NCBI GenBank assembly: GCA_025352125.1
Contig: JANXTZ010000073.1
Span: 95,018 to 159,017, forward strand
Source: Deinococcales bacterium
GTDB taxonomy: Bacteria; Deinococcota; Deinococci; Deinococcales; JAAFIG01
Direction of reading: 5' to 3'
Length of the DNA stretch: 64,000 nucleotides
The notes beneath the pieces were generated by a model that made no database searches, was not told where the DNA came from, and worked only from the letters and a program-made list of their open reading frames with translations. Positions 1-7,914 of this stretch are shown here, in pieces. How positions within the stretch are numbered: position 1 is the stretch's first letter; each line of letters begins with the position of its first letter. The position numbers and the translations under genes are program-made.

Positions 1-413
1 GTTTTAAAACCAATGCCGACGTTTTCTGGCTCGAGGTTGAGAAGCCTCGCCAGGTTTGCCGCCATCGCATCGCGCAGTGCGCCAAGCTTTGGTTTGTCGA
101 GCGTGACCACCACAGCCAGATTCACGATCTGCCAACCCAAGAAGTGCACTTTCTCGAGGGCAGCCTGCAAAATAAGGCTCGAGTCCATGCCCTTGTGTTC
201 TGGGGACGTGTCTGGAAAAAATTTTCCAATGTCGCCCAACGCGAGGCTCGAGAGCAGTGCATCGCTGACGGCGTGCAAGACCACATCGCCGTCCGAATGC
301 GCCACCGCGCCAACGGGCGAGTCTGGTACAAAAATGCCAGCGATCACCAGTGGTCGTTCAGGCTCGAGGCGGTGCGCGTCCTCGCCGTAACCGATGCGGA
401 AATTGGTGTTCAT
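1..413 (-). CDS. ispF: 2-C-methyl-D-erythritol 2,4-cyclodiphosphate synthase IspF, 3' part outside window
   Basis: IspF forms the cyclic diphosphate intermediate of the MEP isoprenoid pathway in the cytosol. The first 137 codons are visible and read through to the window edge, so about 20 C-terminal residues are missing. Seen: N-terminal [12 protein letters not shown] with the metal-binding Asp-x-His pair, then [19 protein letters not shown], the family's second signature with a further metal His, then the [14 protein letters not shown] substrate loop. The ATG (411-413) overlaps the argB stop in an ATGA arrangement, so the two genes are translationally coupled at the end of a leftward operon. 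Identity follows from several strictly conserved IspF motifs. Confidence 0.93.
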   Translation of the reverse strand, partial: MNTNFRIGYGEDAHRLEPERPLVIAGIFVPDSPVGAVAHSDGDVVLHAVSDALLSSLALGDIGKFFPDTSPEHKGMDSSLILQAALEKVHFLGWQIVNLAVVVTLDKPKLGALRDAMAANLARLLNLEPENVGIGFK

Positions 414-1183
414 GCCCGTAGCGTCGTTCCCGCGTTGCCGTTCGCGGCTCGCTCGAGAACCCCCGCTTGCATTCCAGAGGCGATGGTCGCGGTCGGTGCG
501 CCGCGTTCAATGGCATACAGTGCCGCCTCAACTTTGGGAATCATGCCGCCGGCAATGATGCCTTGCTCAATCCAAGCCCGAGTCTCGAGCGCATTGAGCT
601 TCGATGCCAGGGTGCTGGGGTCTTCCTTGTCGCGCATGACCCCTGGCACGTCGGTCAAGAACACGATGCTCGAGTTCAGAGCGCCCGCCACCGCGCCCGC
701 CGCCCAGTCGGCATTGACGTTTAAGGGTTCGCCAGCCTCATCTACGGCAATGCCGCCAATCACAGGCGTGAACCCAGCTTTGAGAATCTTGTGAATCAAA
801 ACCGTGTTGACCGTCTCCACCCGTCCGACCCGTCCAAATTCTGGCTCGAGCCGCACGCCGACCAACAAGTTCGAGTCGCGTCCGGTCAAACCGATGCTTG
901 AACCAATGTCTTGGGACAGTTCTTTTGAAAGTTTGGTCAGGCTGGATTCGATCACCTCGAGCGCCTCGGGCGTGGTGACGCGCAAGCCGCGCAGAAAATG
1001 GCTTTCGATGCCGAGACGCTTGAGGTTGGCTTCGATCACGGGTCCGCCGCCGTGAACCACCACCACGGGGCGGGTGCGGCGTAAATTTGCAATCTCGCTG
1101 GCGATGGCGCGGCGCAGCTCGAGCGTCTTCATGGCGTTGCCGCCGTATTTGACCACCAAAATGTCACTCAACGTGCTATTCAT
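410..1183 (-). CDS. argB: Acetylglutamate kinase ArgB
   Basis: The enzyme phosphorylates N-acetyl-L-glutamate in arginine synthesis. The 257-residue protein is close to the usual family length. Motifs of the amino acid kinase fold are visible: VKYGGNAM at the N-terminus, [27 protein letters not shown], the [12 protein letters not shown] segment and the late [10 protein letters not shown]. The ATG at 1183 was chosen because GGGAGAAG lies at a good distance upstream; a TTG five codons earlier would also fit. It overlaps the preceding small gene by 8 nt and ispF by 4 nt. A LysZ-type (LysW-linked aminoadipate) kinase is a possible alternative, but no lysW is nearby. Confidence 0.93.
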   Translation of the reverse strand: MNSTLSDILVVKYGGNAMKTLELRRAIASEIANLRRTRPVVVVHGGGPVIEANLKRLGIESHFLRGLRVTTPEALEVIESSLTKLSKELSQDIGSSIGLTGRDSNLLVGVRLEPEFGRVGRVETVNTVLIHKILKAGFTPVIGGIAVDEAGEPLNVNADWAAGAVAGALNSSIVFLTDVPGVMRDKEDPSTLASKLNALETRAWIEQGIIAGGMIPKVEAALYAIERGAPTATIASGMQAGVLERAANGNAGTTLRA

Positions 1184-1592
1184 CCTGACTTCTCCCAAAA
1201 AATTCGGCTAAACCTGGTTTTCCCGCCTCAAACTCGAGTCTTTCGTAACCCTTTAGCGTGCCAGCGTCTTCGAGTGCTTGCAAATCCTCAAAACTCAAAT
1301 TGGGCTGCTCGGGTTTGGTGGCTGTGGCAACCTCGAGATTGTTACGAAAGCTATTGATTCGGGCGGGAATTTCTTCACCAAAACACGAAACCGTCAAGGC
1401 AAAATTCGATAAACCTCGAGCCACAGATTCAAAATCGTCTCTGTCGCCATCGTCAAGAAATTGATCAAAATAAATGTGCACCCAACCGTTACTCACGCGC
1501 AAAAACGCGCTCGAGTTGGCTTGCAGGTTCGGCATCAACAAGGTTTTAACGCGCTCCAAGTCGTTTGTCTCGAGGTGCAGACTGGCAATCAT
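1176..1592 (-). CDS. Hypothetical protein, 138 aa
   Basis: No family is recognised. The product is acidic and soluble with no signal peptide or membrane segment. It starts [19 protein letters not shown] and has an aromatic middle ([14 protein letters not shown]). Its stop overlaps the argB start by 8 nt and its ATG lies 21 nt after the GNAT gene upstream, so it belongs to the GNAT-hypothetical-argB-ispF operon. That tight packing is the main reason to believe it is real. Confidence 0.7.
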   Translation of the reverse strand: MIASLHLETNDLERVKTLLMPNLQANSSAFLRVSNGWVHIYFDQFLDDGDRDDFESVARGLSNFALTVSCFGEEIPARINSFRNNLEVATATKPEQPNLSFEDLQALEDAGTLKGYERLEFEAGKPGLAEFFGRSQDE

Positions 1593-1613
1593 GTCATCAT
1601 TCCAATGTGCATT

Positions 1614-2129
1614 TTAACGGGATATCTCGAGGTTGCTGGGCACAAGTTCTTTGGCGTACCACGCCAGCACTGGGCGAGCATCAACGGCAAAGTGATAGCC
1701 AAGGCGCTCCCAGAATTTGACCGCACCAGGATTTTCACCGTAAATTCCTGCCAGTAAGCGCCGCACGCGACGCGGTGCAAACGTGCCTTCATTCAGGCGC
1801 TGTTCAAGGTTTTGGACAATCTTGGAGCCAAAACCGCTCGACTGCGCGTCTTGGGCAATCAGGAGCAAATTGATGGTCGCATCGCCAGATTGTGGGTAAT
1901 CGAATTTCAAATCCAAATAGCCAAACGGCTCGGGAGAATTGTCTTTAAAGTACAACTCGAGGTAACGCCGGGCGTCGCCCAAGGCACTTTCCAACTCGCG
2001 GCTGACATCGAACTGGTTGGGAATTTCGGCGGCAATGATGTCAAAGTAGCGCCTGGAGCGCTGGTACAAAGCTTGAACATTCTGTACGTCCTCGAGTTTG
2101 ACGGGACGGGGATAAAAGTCGGTGTTCAC
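1614..2129 (-). CDS. GNAT family N-acetyltransferase
   Basis: Predicted acetyl-CoA-dependent acetyltransferase of unknown substrate. The 171-residue product has the GNAT order: an N-terminal strand (FYPRPVKLEDVQNVQALYQRS), a central beta strand ending TINLLLIAQDAQSSGFGSKIVQNLEQRL where the glycine-rich Q-x-x-G-x-G/A motif A should lie, and a C-terminal GAVKFWERLGYHF typical of motif B. I place the start at GTG 2129 because a TATAAT box (2139-2144) ends 9 nt before it and no Shine-Dalgarno is visible, which fits a leaderless message; longer readings from GTG 2156 would run through that box. First gene of the leftward operon ending in argB-ispF. Confidence 0.75.
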   Translation of the reverse strand: MNTDFYPRPVKLEDVQNVQALYQRSRRYFDIIAAEIPNQFDVSRELESALGDARRYLELYFKDNSPEPFGYLDLKFDYPQSGDATINLLLIAQDAQSSGFGSKIVQNLEQRLNEGTFAPRRVRRLLAGIYGENPGAVKFWERLGYHFAVDARPVLAWYAKELVPSNLEISR

Positions 2130-2138
2130 GTTTGTAAG

Positions 2139-2144
2139 ATTATA
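2139..2144 (-). promoter_or_regulatory. Probable -10 box (TATAAT) of the GNAT-argB-ispF operon
   Basis: A perfect TATAAT on the minus strand ends 9 nt before the GTG start. No convincing -35 is seen 16-18 nt upstream, so the call rests on the -10 and on the lack of a ribosome binding site. Confidence 0.45.
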
Positions 2145-2313
2145 AGCCCAAAGCACAATTTCCTTGGTTATCTGATGAACAAAGCCAAAAAGATTCGTTC
2201 TGCACGAAATAAATCAAGCAGAATCTCGAGAAACTTAGTCAAGATCACGCCCTCAATTGGAATTCTGGAGGCAGATTTTGAAAAGTTGCTCGAAATTTCA
2301 GATTTTCCAGGGT

Positions 2314-2610
2314 TTAGCAGTCCAGCACCGCGTTTTGTGTGCCGTGTGAGTTGGACACGAAGCGGTCTGCACCGTTGTCGTTGTCAAACCAGGTGCTGTC
2401 GCCTTTTGAAAGCAAATAACGGAATTCGTAACTCTGCCCTGGCTCGAGGTCTTGCTCGAGTTTCCACTTGCCGTTTTTGAGTTTGGGCACCTCGAGCGGT
2501 TGCCAGTCGGTAAAGTCAGCGATCAGGGCGATGCTGTCGGCATCAATTTCGCTGGGTTCAAAACTGACCTTGGTGACGTTGCGGGATTTGACAAATTTTT
2601 TGTTAATCAT
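2314..2610 (-). CDS. Small carbohydrate-binding (CBM48/isoamylase N-like) protein
   Basis: A 98-aa protein that is almost entirely one early-set glycogen-binding domain of the CBM48/AMPK-beta type: KVSFEPSEIDADSIALIADFTDWQPLEVPKLKNGKWKLEQDLEPGQSYEFRYLLSKGDSTWFDNDNGADRF. The two tryptophans and the Y-E-F-R-Y/W-x-x-D pattern are family hallmarks. There is no catalytic domain, so it probably binds alpha-glucan or acts as a subunit; the partner is unknown. ATG 2610 was chosen for AAGGAG 8 nt upstream. Stand-alone gene between two GNAT genes. Confidence 0.82.
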   Translation of the reverse strand: MINKKFVKSRNVTKVSFEPSEIDADSIALIADFTDWQPLEVPKLKNGKWKLEQDLEPGQSYEFRYLLSKGDSTWFDNDNGADRFVSNSHGTQNAVLDC

Positions 2611-2864
2611 GGTGGTTCTCCTTGGTTTCAGGCGCTGCCCGGTGGGTTGAGAATTTCGGGTTGCATAACAAAACGTATACTGCAACGCACACGCGCAGGG
2701 TAATGAATCCAAGTATGTGTTTGATGTGTAAGCTTGTTACTCATTCGGGGTACAATGCTTTCGTTATTAAACACCAAACAGTGAACTTCACAGTGCGGTT
2801 TGGTTTGTATTGGATTGAGTACAGACTTATGCAAATGACTGCATTTTTATGCAAAAAGTATACA

Positions 2865-2880
2865 TGAGTCAATTGACTCA
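2865..2880. repeat. 16-bp perfect palindrome TGAGTCAATTGACTCA
   Basis: A perfect inverted repeat just past the stop of the GNAT gene that ends at 2892, followed on the minus strand by ATGTATACTTTTT. It may be a weak terminator or a protein-binding site. The rest of 2611-2864 holds the promoter side of the CBM48 gene, and nothing else is recognised there. Confidence 0.4.
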
Positions 2881-2891
2881 ACTCGAGTGAC

Positions 2892-3404
2892 CTAACCTGA
2901 AACTGGCAATTCAAACACCAACTCCTCACCGTCTTCTTCATCCCACTGCCGACCAACTTGAGCAAAACCAAATTTGGCAACCAACGCCAAAGACGCAACA
3001 TTCCCAGGGCTGACCGAAGCCACAAAAGTCTTGACCCCAGACTCGAGCCTTGCCCAATCAAGCAAGCCATCAACAGCCTCGAGCGCAAAACCTTGGCGTC
3101 TGAAGGCTGGAAAAACCCCGTAACCGACCTCGAGTCTGCCAGCAAAACTGGGTGCACCATGAAAACCGACACAACCAATCATCTGTCCAGCAAACACGAC
3201 ACTCCGAACCAAATACGGCTGCTCGAGCGGGTTGTTCTCGAGCTGCTTCAGTCGCCGGTACATCAAACCCGTCAAATCGCCTGGAAAATCGCTGGGAAGT
3301 TGATAATCGACCAGTATTGGCGTACCTTGCAACGCAGCCCGCATAAAGTCTGGACTGCACGAGATTAACTCGAGCCGTGACGTACAAATGACTGCAACGT
3401 TCAT
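2892..3404 (-). CDS. GNAT family N-acetyltransferase (RimJ/RimL-like)
   Basis: 170-residue acetyltransferase of the RimJ/L branch. It opens with the typical TSRLELISCSPDFM strand, carries LVRSVVFAGQMIGCVGFHG (the beta strand before the active site), then VGYGVFPAFRRQGFALEAVDGLLDWA where R-R-Q-G-F-A is the acetyl-CoA pyrophosphate loop, and ends VASVSPGNVASLALVAKFGFAQVGRQWDEEDG, the asparagine-rich motif B. The target could be a ribosomal protein N-terminus or a small molecule. No Shine-Dalgarno precedes the ATG; a TAGCAT box 6 nt upstream suggests a leaderless transcript. Confidence 0.82.
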   Translation of the reverse strand: MNVAVICTSRLELISCSPDFMRAALQGTPILVDYQLPSDFPGDLTGLMYRRLKQLENNPLEQPYLVRSVVFAGQMIGCVGFHGAPSFAGRLEVGYGVFPAFRRQGFALEAVDGLLDWARLESGVKTFVASVSPGNVASLALVAKFGFAQVGRQWDEEDGEELVFELPVSG

Positions 3405-3592
3405 GCGTGTATGCTACCCGAATTGCTGACGGATGGCTTGAGTGGGGTTGAATTGCTCCTGCCATGTCTGCCCTCGAGTTGGAAGTGTTGTTGAAACGCG
3501 GCAGGCTTGAAGCTCAACAATTCACATCTCAATGACGCACTTTCATGTATAGTTTCACCATGACCTGTTAAGGTTACGTGATTTCAAAACTC

Positions 3593-3628
3593 GCCTCCCG
3601 CACCTTTCGTGCGCGAGGCTTTTTTCTT
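3593..3628 (+). terminator. Rho-independent terminator or attenuator before the DUF4258 gene
   Basis: An 11-bp stem with one mismatch (3593-3603 with 3609-3619) around a 5-nt loop is followed by TTTTTTCTT. The only gene upstream on this strand is far away, but a TATAGT box sits at 3548-3553, so a short RNA of about 70 nt may be made and stopped here. The region 3405-3592 otherwise shows no gene. Confidence 0.6.
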
Positions 3629-3666
3629 AAAAATCGCGTGGTAAACGGGTTTATCGGGAGGCTTTT

Positions 3667-4095
3667 ATGGGCAGACACTCCTTGTTTGATTTACAAGACC
3701 TCATCTGGGCTGGACGTTACAGCATCAAACCCCATGCTGCACGGCACGCCATCAGTGAAGGTTTCACCGAAGCCGACATTGTGGCAACCCTCGAGCGTGG
3801 ACGCGAAATTGCGGTCTACCCAGAGGACTCAAGGATGCTGATTCTGGGTTATATTTGCGTCAGCACCATCAAAATTCCGCTTCATGTGGTGGTCGATTAC
3901 AGCCTGTACCGCTGGCTCGATGTGGTCACGGCGTTTATTCCAGAGAATCCCTACCGTGTGATCTCACGCGAACGCGTGGCGATTCTGGTGTCCAAAGACC
4001 GTGAAGACCTCAGGGAACAATTGATCGACCCGAGCAAACGCGTCAAGCATCACCGCGCCAGAAGCGCCAGGGCTTGGAGAGGACGACACGCTTAG
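3667..4095 (+). CDS. DUF4258-like domain protein
   Basis: 142-aa soluble protein. The first 95 residues match the DUF4258 pattern: YSIKPHAARHAISEGFTEADIVATLERGREIAVYPEDSRMLILGY, with an H-A-x-x-R/H motif, followed by PLHVVVDYSLYRWLDVVTAFIPENPY. The C-terminus is a basic tail (KRVKHHRARSARAWRGRHA) that could bind nucleic acid. The family is often linked to toxin-like or RNA-acting proteins, but that role is not shown here. ATG has GGGAGG upstream. Preceded by a terminator-like hairpin. Confidence 0.65.
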   Translation: MGRHSLFDLQDLIWAGRYSIKPHAARHAISEGFTEADIVATLERGREIAVYPEDSRMLILGYICVSTIKIPLHVVVDYSLYRWLDVVTAFIPENPYRVISRERVAILVSKDREDLREQLIDPSKRVKHHRARSARAWRGRHA

Positions 4096-4120
4096 GCGTC
4101 TGGGTGCGGTAGACTGACAC

Positions 4121-4597
4121 ATGGATTTGGTTCATCGGCAACAAGAACTGCGTTTGCGGCTGTTAAACGCCGCCTACAAAAGCTTCGTTCAAACGCCAAG
4201 CGATTACATCGACGTGGCACAACTGAACTTGGTGTCCCCACCCGATGTCGCTCGAGTGCCGCTCGAAAGCGACGACGACGCGACGACCGTGTCTGTGGAT
4301 TTCAGCACCGACCCGATCAACCCGACCGAAATTCGAGCCGCCGTGTATTACCTGGTCGAACGGCAACTCTTGACCATGCTGCCGCCAGAATCGCTCGAGA
4401 AGTCATTGATTCCAGCCTCGAGCCTGCACATTCACATCACTGCCAACGGGGTTGACGCCTTTGAAGCCTTTGTCATGAGCAGCGAATCTCGAGCCAGCGA
4501 ACGCCCCGTGGGATTTAATTTTACACCCGACCCGACCAAGGGTTTTCCACTCGCCCGCGCGATTCCAGGCTCGAGCGACCCACCAACCCGAGAGTGA
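4121..4597 (+). CDS. Hypothetical protein, 158 aa
   Basis: No family recognised. Soluble acidic protein with an N-terminal helix (VHRQQELRLRLLNAAYKSF), a middle rich in Asp (PLESDDDATTVSVDF) and a second helical part (PTEIRAAVYYLVERQLLTMLPPESLEKSL). It follows the DUF4258 gene by 25 nt and ends 8 nt before the start of the AI-2E-type transporter gene, so it is probably co-transcribed with both. Confidence 0.65.
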   Translation: MDLVHRQQELRLRLLNAAYKSFVQTPSDYIDVAQLNLVSPPDVARVPLESDDDATTVSVDFSTDPINPTEIRAAVYYLVERQLLTMLPPESLEKSLIPASSLHIHITANGVDAFEAFVMSSESRASERPVGFNFTPDPTKGFPLARAIPGSSDPPTRE

Positions 4598-4605
4598 GGG
4601 ACAAG

Positions 4606-5805
4606 ATGAGTGTTTTGGAAAAATTGTTGGTCTCTCGGGCTGGGCGCATCATGTTTATTGCCTTGACGGTTCTGGCGGTCATGCTGGCTTTAAACGCCGT
4701 GCGCGGTTTGCTGGGTGAAACCGGTCCATTTTTGAAAGAACTGGGTAACGTCACCCGTTTGGCGCTGCTGTCTTACCTGTTCGCTTACCTGTTCAATCCT
4801 CTGGTGCAATGGTTGGTGTCCCGCCGATTCTTGCAGGCACGCGGCATCAGACCATTCGCTCGAGCCATCGCCGTCACCATCGTGTACCTGATCGTGATTG
4901 TCTTTTTGATTGTCGCCTCATTGGTGATCGGATCATTGATTCGGCAATTGATTGTTTTCGCCCAACAATTGCCGACCCTGATTACCAGTTTGCAAGGTCT
5001 TTTGAACGGCTGGCTGGTCAATTTGCAACAAGTCCCAGAATTACACGACGTGCTTCAAAACACCACCAAAACCATTCAAGATGGACTCTCGGGCTTGGTT
5101 GCCAAACTCCTCGAGTTCTTGCAAGGTTCTGGCTTGAGCATTCTGACCCGTGCGGTCGGTGTGGTCGGCAATGTCTTCGAGTATTTTCTGGTGTTCGTGC
5201 TCGGCGGTTACATGCTCTTTACCTTTCCAAGCATCGGCAAAACCTTGCTCGAGGTGCTGCCCGTGCGGGTGCAACCCACCGCGCTCGAGCTGAGCAAGGA
5301 TGTCAGCACCGCCATCGGTGGTTACATTCGCGGTCAATTGATTATTGCGCTCTCAATCGGCATCATGATCGGTCTGGGCTTGACCATCGTCGGTTTGCCG
5401 CTCGGTCTGGCAATCGGATTTATTGCAGGTGTGTTCAACATCGTGCCGTACCTGGGCGTGGTGATTGCCGTGACCCCCGCCATTTTGTTGGCACTGCCAG
5501 GAGGTCTGATCAAAGTCTTGTTGGTCGGCGTGGTTTTTACGATAGTCAACCAACTCGAGTCCCATGTCTTTGCCCCGCAAATCCTCTCCAAAAGCACCGA
5601 TTTAAGCCCGATCAGCATTATCCTGGCAATCTTGTCCGGTCTGGCGCTCGGCGGCGTGGTCGGCGCGTTGCTGGCTGTGCCGTTAACCGCACTGGCAAAA
5701 TTGATGATTCGCAAATATTGGATTGGCTCGAGGTTTCATGGCGGCGAAAAAGTGATCAGTGAGGTGCTGCTCGAACCCGTAGAACCTGAATACTTAGACC
5801 AATGA
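4606..5805 (+). CDS. AI-2E family transporter (PerM/UPF0118)
   Basis: Inner-membrane protein of the AI-2 exporter superfamily, which exports small molecules or ions; the substrate cannot be told. The 399-aa protein has about eight hydrophobic segments: one near residues 15-35, LALLSYLFAYLFNPLVQWLV, IVYLIVIVFLIVASLVIGSL, a long amphipathic loop (about 120-185), VFEYFLVFVLGGYMLFTF, then the conserved core GGYIRGQLIIALSIGIMIGLGLTIVGLPLGLAIGFIAGVFNIVPYLG and LGGVVGALLAVPLTALAKLM. PYLG and the G-x-x-x-A-V-P signature are diagnostic. ATG 4606 was chosen for GAGGGA upstream. The stop overlaps the next gene (ATGA). Confidence 0.9.
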   Translation: MSVLEKLLVSRAGRIMFIALTVLAVMLALNAVRGLLGETGPFLKELGNVTRLALLSYLFAYLFNPLVQWLVSRRFLQARGIRPFARAIAVTIVYLIVIVFLIVASLVIGSLIRQLIVFAQQLPTLITSLQGLLNGWLVNLQQVPELHDVLQNTTKTIQDGLSGLVAKLLEFLQGSGLSILTRAVGVVGNVFEYFLVFVLGGYMLFTFPSIGKTLLEVLPVRVQPTALELSKDVSTAIGGYIRGQLIIALSIGIMIGLGLTIVGLPLGLAIGFIAGVFNIVPYLGVVIAVTPAILLALPGGLIKVLLVGVVFTIVNQLESHVFAPQILSKSTDLSPISIILAILSGLALGGVVGALLAVPLTALAKLMIRKYWIGSRFHGGEKVISEVLLEPVEPEYLDQ

Positions 5806-6752
5806 AGCTCGAGGAAAAACTTGAAGGCTGGAAGAATCTGGCTCGAGAAATCGCTGTCCCTGGGGTGGCGATTGCAGTTTTGGACGGGGGAAACCCCGTT
5901 TGGAGCGCTGGTTTTGGCGCGGCAAACGCGACATTGCCCGTGACCTCCAACACCATTTTTGAAGCCGCCAGTTTAAGCAAACAAGTTGTGGCTTTTGCTG
6001 CCCTGAAGTTATGTCAATCAAGTTTGCTCGAGCTTGATACACCACTCGCTCATTACGTTCCTGAAGTGAATCTCGAGCTTGACCCTCAGCTTGGTGAGAT
6101 CACGGCACGTCATGTGTTATCGCACACTTCGGGGCTGCCAAATTGGATACCTGAAACTGAAATTGCCGTGACGCAATTTCAACCTGGAACGCGGTTCTCG
6201 TACTCGGGAATTGGTTTTCAAAAACTGCAAGCAGTCATCGAAAAAATCACAAACAGTTCTCTCGAGGAACATCTGCAAGAAACCATTTTTCAACCATTCA
6301 AAATGCAAAACTCGAGCTTTGTCTGGCATTCAAACATGGAAGCTCGAGCGGCGTGCGGTCATGACCAAAACGGTGAAGTCTTACCAAAAAATACGGTCAC
6401 TCGAGCACATGCCGCCCATTCGCTTCACAGCACCGTGACAGACTTGGCGATTTTTTTACAAGAATTTTTGAAATCCGAACTTTTGCTCGAGATGCTGCAA
6501 CCACAAGTGCAAATTAACCAGAACGTGTCCTGGGGTTTGGGATGGGGACTCGAGCAATGCACGTCAGGGCAATTTTTCTGGCAGTGGGGCAACAACCCAG
6601 GCTTTCGACCGTTAATGGCTGGCTCGAGGGACACGGGTTTTGGTTTGGTGATGCTGACCAACGGCGCGAACGGTGACAAACTTTGGAAACCGATACTCGA
6701 GGATTTAACGGGTGAAATTCATCCTGCGTTGACTTGGCTCGAGGAAAATTAG
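5802..6752 (+). CDS. Serine hydrolase of the beta-lactamase/class C family
   Basis: Penicillin-binding-protein-fold hydrolase, probably an esterase or D-aminopeptidase-like enzyme. Seen: AIAVLDGGNPVWSAGFGAAN, the S-x-x-K nucleophile motif as SLSK near residue 58, RHVLSHTSGLPNWIP, a Y-S-x tyrosine motif at FSYSGIGFQKLQAVIEK, and a late WQWGNNPGF in place of a classical K-T-G, as in many esterase-like members. 316 aa, no signal peptide, so cytoplasmic. It overlaps the AI-2E exporter stop by 4 nt and converges on the SDR gene at 6758. Confidence 0.85.
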   Translation: MKLEEKLEGWKNLAREIAVPGVAIAVLDGGNPVWSAGFGAANATLPVTSNTIFEAASLSKQVVAFAALKLCQSSLLELDTPLAHYVPEVNLELDPQLGEITARHVLSHTSGLPNWIPETEIAVTQFQPGTRFSYSGIGFQKLQAVIEKITNSSLEEHLQETIFQPFKMQNSSFVWHSNMEARAACGHDQNGEVLPKNTVTRAHAAHSLHSTVTDLAIFLQEFLKSELLLEMLQPQVQINQNVSWGLGWGLEQCTSGQFFWQWGNNPGFRPLMAGSRDTGFGLVMLTNGANGDKLWKPILEDLTGEIHPALTWLEEN

Positions 6753-6757
6753 TGCTT

Positions 6758-7741
6758 TTAAGCAGGTGACAATTGCGCTGACAACGTCATTTGCTGACGA
6801 TTCCAGGCAAGCGTTTCTTTGATCGCCACCTCGAGCGAGGTGGGTTTGACATGAAACGTTTTTTGGAAGTCGCTCGAGTCCATGATGAACGGCTGATTCC
6901 ATTCGTAAAGCATTTCGACGGCTTCTTTCATGATCGGGTTGAACAAACCCAGGACATTCAAAATAAAAGCTCCAGCCACTTGGGTTTTGACCTTTTTGCC
7001 CAGTTGGGTTTCAATCAATTTCACCAGTTGGTTTTGCGTCACCGCTTCGGGGCTGGGAACATGCCAAGCCCGACCAAAAACCTTCGGCTCGAGGTTGGCA
7101 TTGACCGTGCCGATGGTTGCCAAGGCGCGTCCAAAATCTGGGGCATACGTGAAGGTGTGGGGCTGGTCCAACCGCCCGAGAAGATTCATGGCTTTGTTTT
7201 GCAGTGCAGGTTTGAACAACAGATTTGCCATGACCTCATCTTCTGGTCCAAAGAAATTCGAGCCTCGCACCAACGCCACCCGAACCAGTCCGTTTTGGTG
7301 TGCCTCGAGTGCGCTGCGTGCCATCTCGGCGCGGATCAGACCTTTTTTGGTCTGCGCGTTGTAAGAACTGGTTTCATGCAGCGCTTGCCCATTTGAAGCG
7401 CCGTACATGTATAAGTTATCGGCAATGACAAGTTTGGCGTTGTGACTGGCGGCAGCCTCGAGAATGCTGGCTTGCATTTTGGGGAAATTTCCAGCCCATT
7501 GGTGGTAGGCGGGTTGCGCACACTGGTAAACGCTGGTCGCGCCCTGGGTGACGCGGCGCGTGAACTCGAGGTCGTAAGTGTCGCCTTTGAAAATTTCGAT
7601 GGCTTTGGGAAGGTCGCTGGTTTGACCGCTGCGGTTGACCATTTGCACGCGGTGTCCGAGCTTGTGAAGTTCCAGCGCGGTTGATTTTCCCAGTGGTCCA
7701 GTGCCGAAAATCACGTGCAGTTCTTGGGTTGGGTTGTTCAT
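6758..7741 (-). CDS. NAD-dependent epimerase/dehydratase-like SDR
   Basis: Extended short-chain dehydrogenase/reductase, 327 aa. The N-terminal Rossmann motif is HVIFGTGPLGKSTALELHKLGHRVQMVNRSG (G-x-G-x-x-G), with a basic/Ser end suggesting NADP. LVIADNLYMYG carries the position of the usual catalytic Tyr region. VRVALVRGSNFFGPEDE is the conserved epimerase strand and AWHVPSPEAVTQNQLVKLIETQLG is typical of the C-terminal substrate domain. Substrate unknown. ATG 7741 has AAAGGAG upstream. The promoter region carries a triple direct repeat (7760-7817), a likely operator. Confidence 0.85.
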   Translation of the reverse strand: MNNPTQELHVIFGTGPLGKSTALELHKLGHRVQMVNRSGQTSDLPKAIEIFKGDTYDLEFTRRVTQGATSVYQCAQPAYHQWAGNFPKMQASILEAAASHNAKLVIADNLYMYGASNGQALHETSSYNAQTKKGLIRAEMARSALEAHQNGLVRVALVRGSNFFGPEDEVMANLLFKPALQNKAMNLLGRLDQPHTFTYAPDFGRALATIGTVNANLEPKVFGRAWHVPSPEAVTQNQLVKLIETQLGKKVKTQVAGAFILNVLGLFNPIMKEAVEMLYEWNQPFIMDSSDFQKTFHVKPTSLEVAIKETLAWNRQQMTLSAQLSPA

Positions 7742-7759
7742 GAAATGCTCCTTTGGTCA

Positions 7760-7817
7760 TATCTAAACACTGCTCAATATCTGAACATTGATAAGATACA
7801 CGGCTATCTGAGCAATG
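7760..7817. repeat. Three direct repeats of TATCTRARCAnTG, probable operator
   Basis: Copies at 7760-7772 (TATCTAAACACTG), 7778-7790 (TATCTGAACATTG) and 7805-7817 (TATCTGAGCAATG), starts 18 and 27 bp apart. An AGATA in reverse (7794-7798) makes the second copy part of an imperfect inverted repeat. They lie in the 5' region of the SDR gene, where an activator or repressor would bind. Confidence 0.5.
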
Positions 7818-7914
7818 TCAAGTTCTGTGCTGGAAGTCCAGACAAAACCCGAGCGAACAAGTCTGAAGGCGCAATATCTCAACCAGGAAAGCTCGAGAAA
7901 GCCAATCAAGACAG

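Noticed and set aside
2622..2867. 81-aa plus-strand frame between the CBM48 and GNAT genes
   Set aside because: Covers the promoter region of the CBM48 gene and a palindrome, and has no motif or ribosome site.
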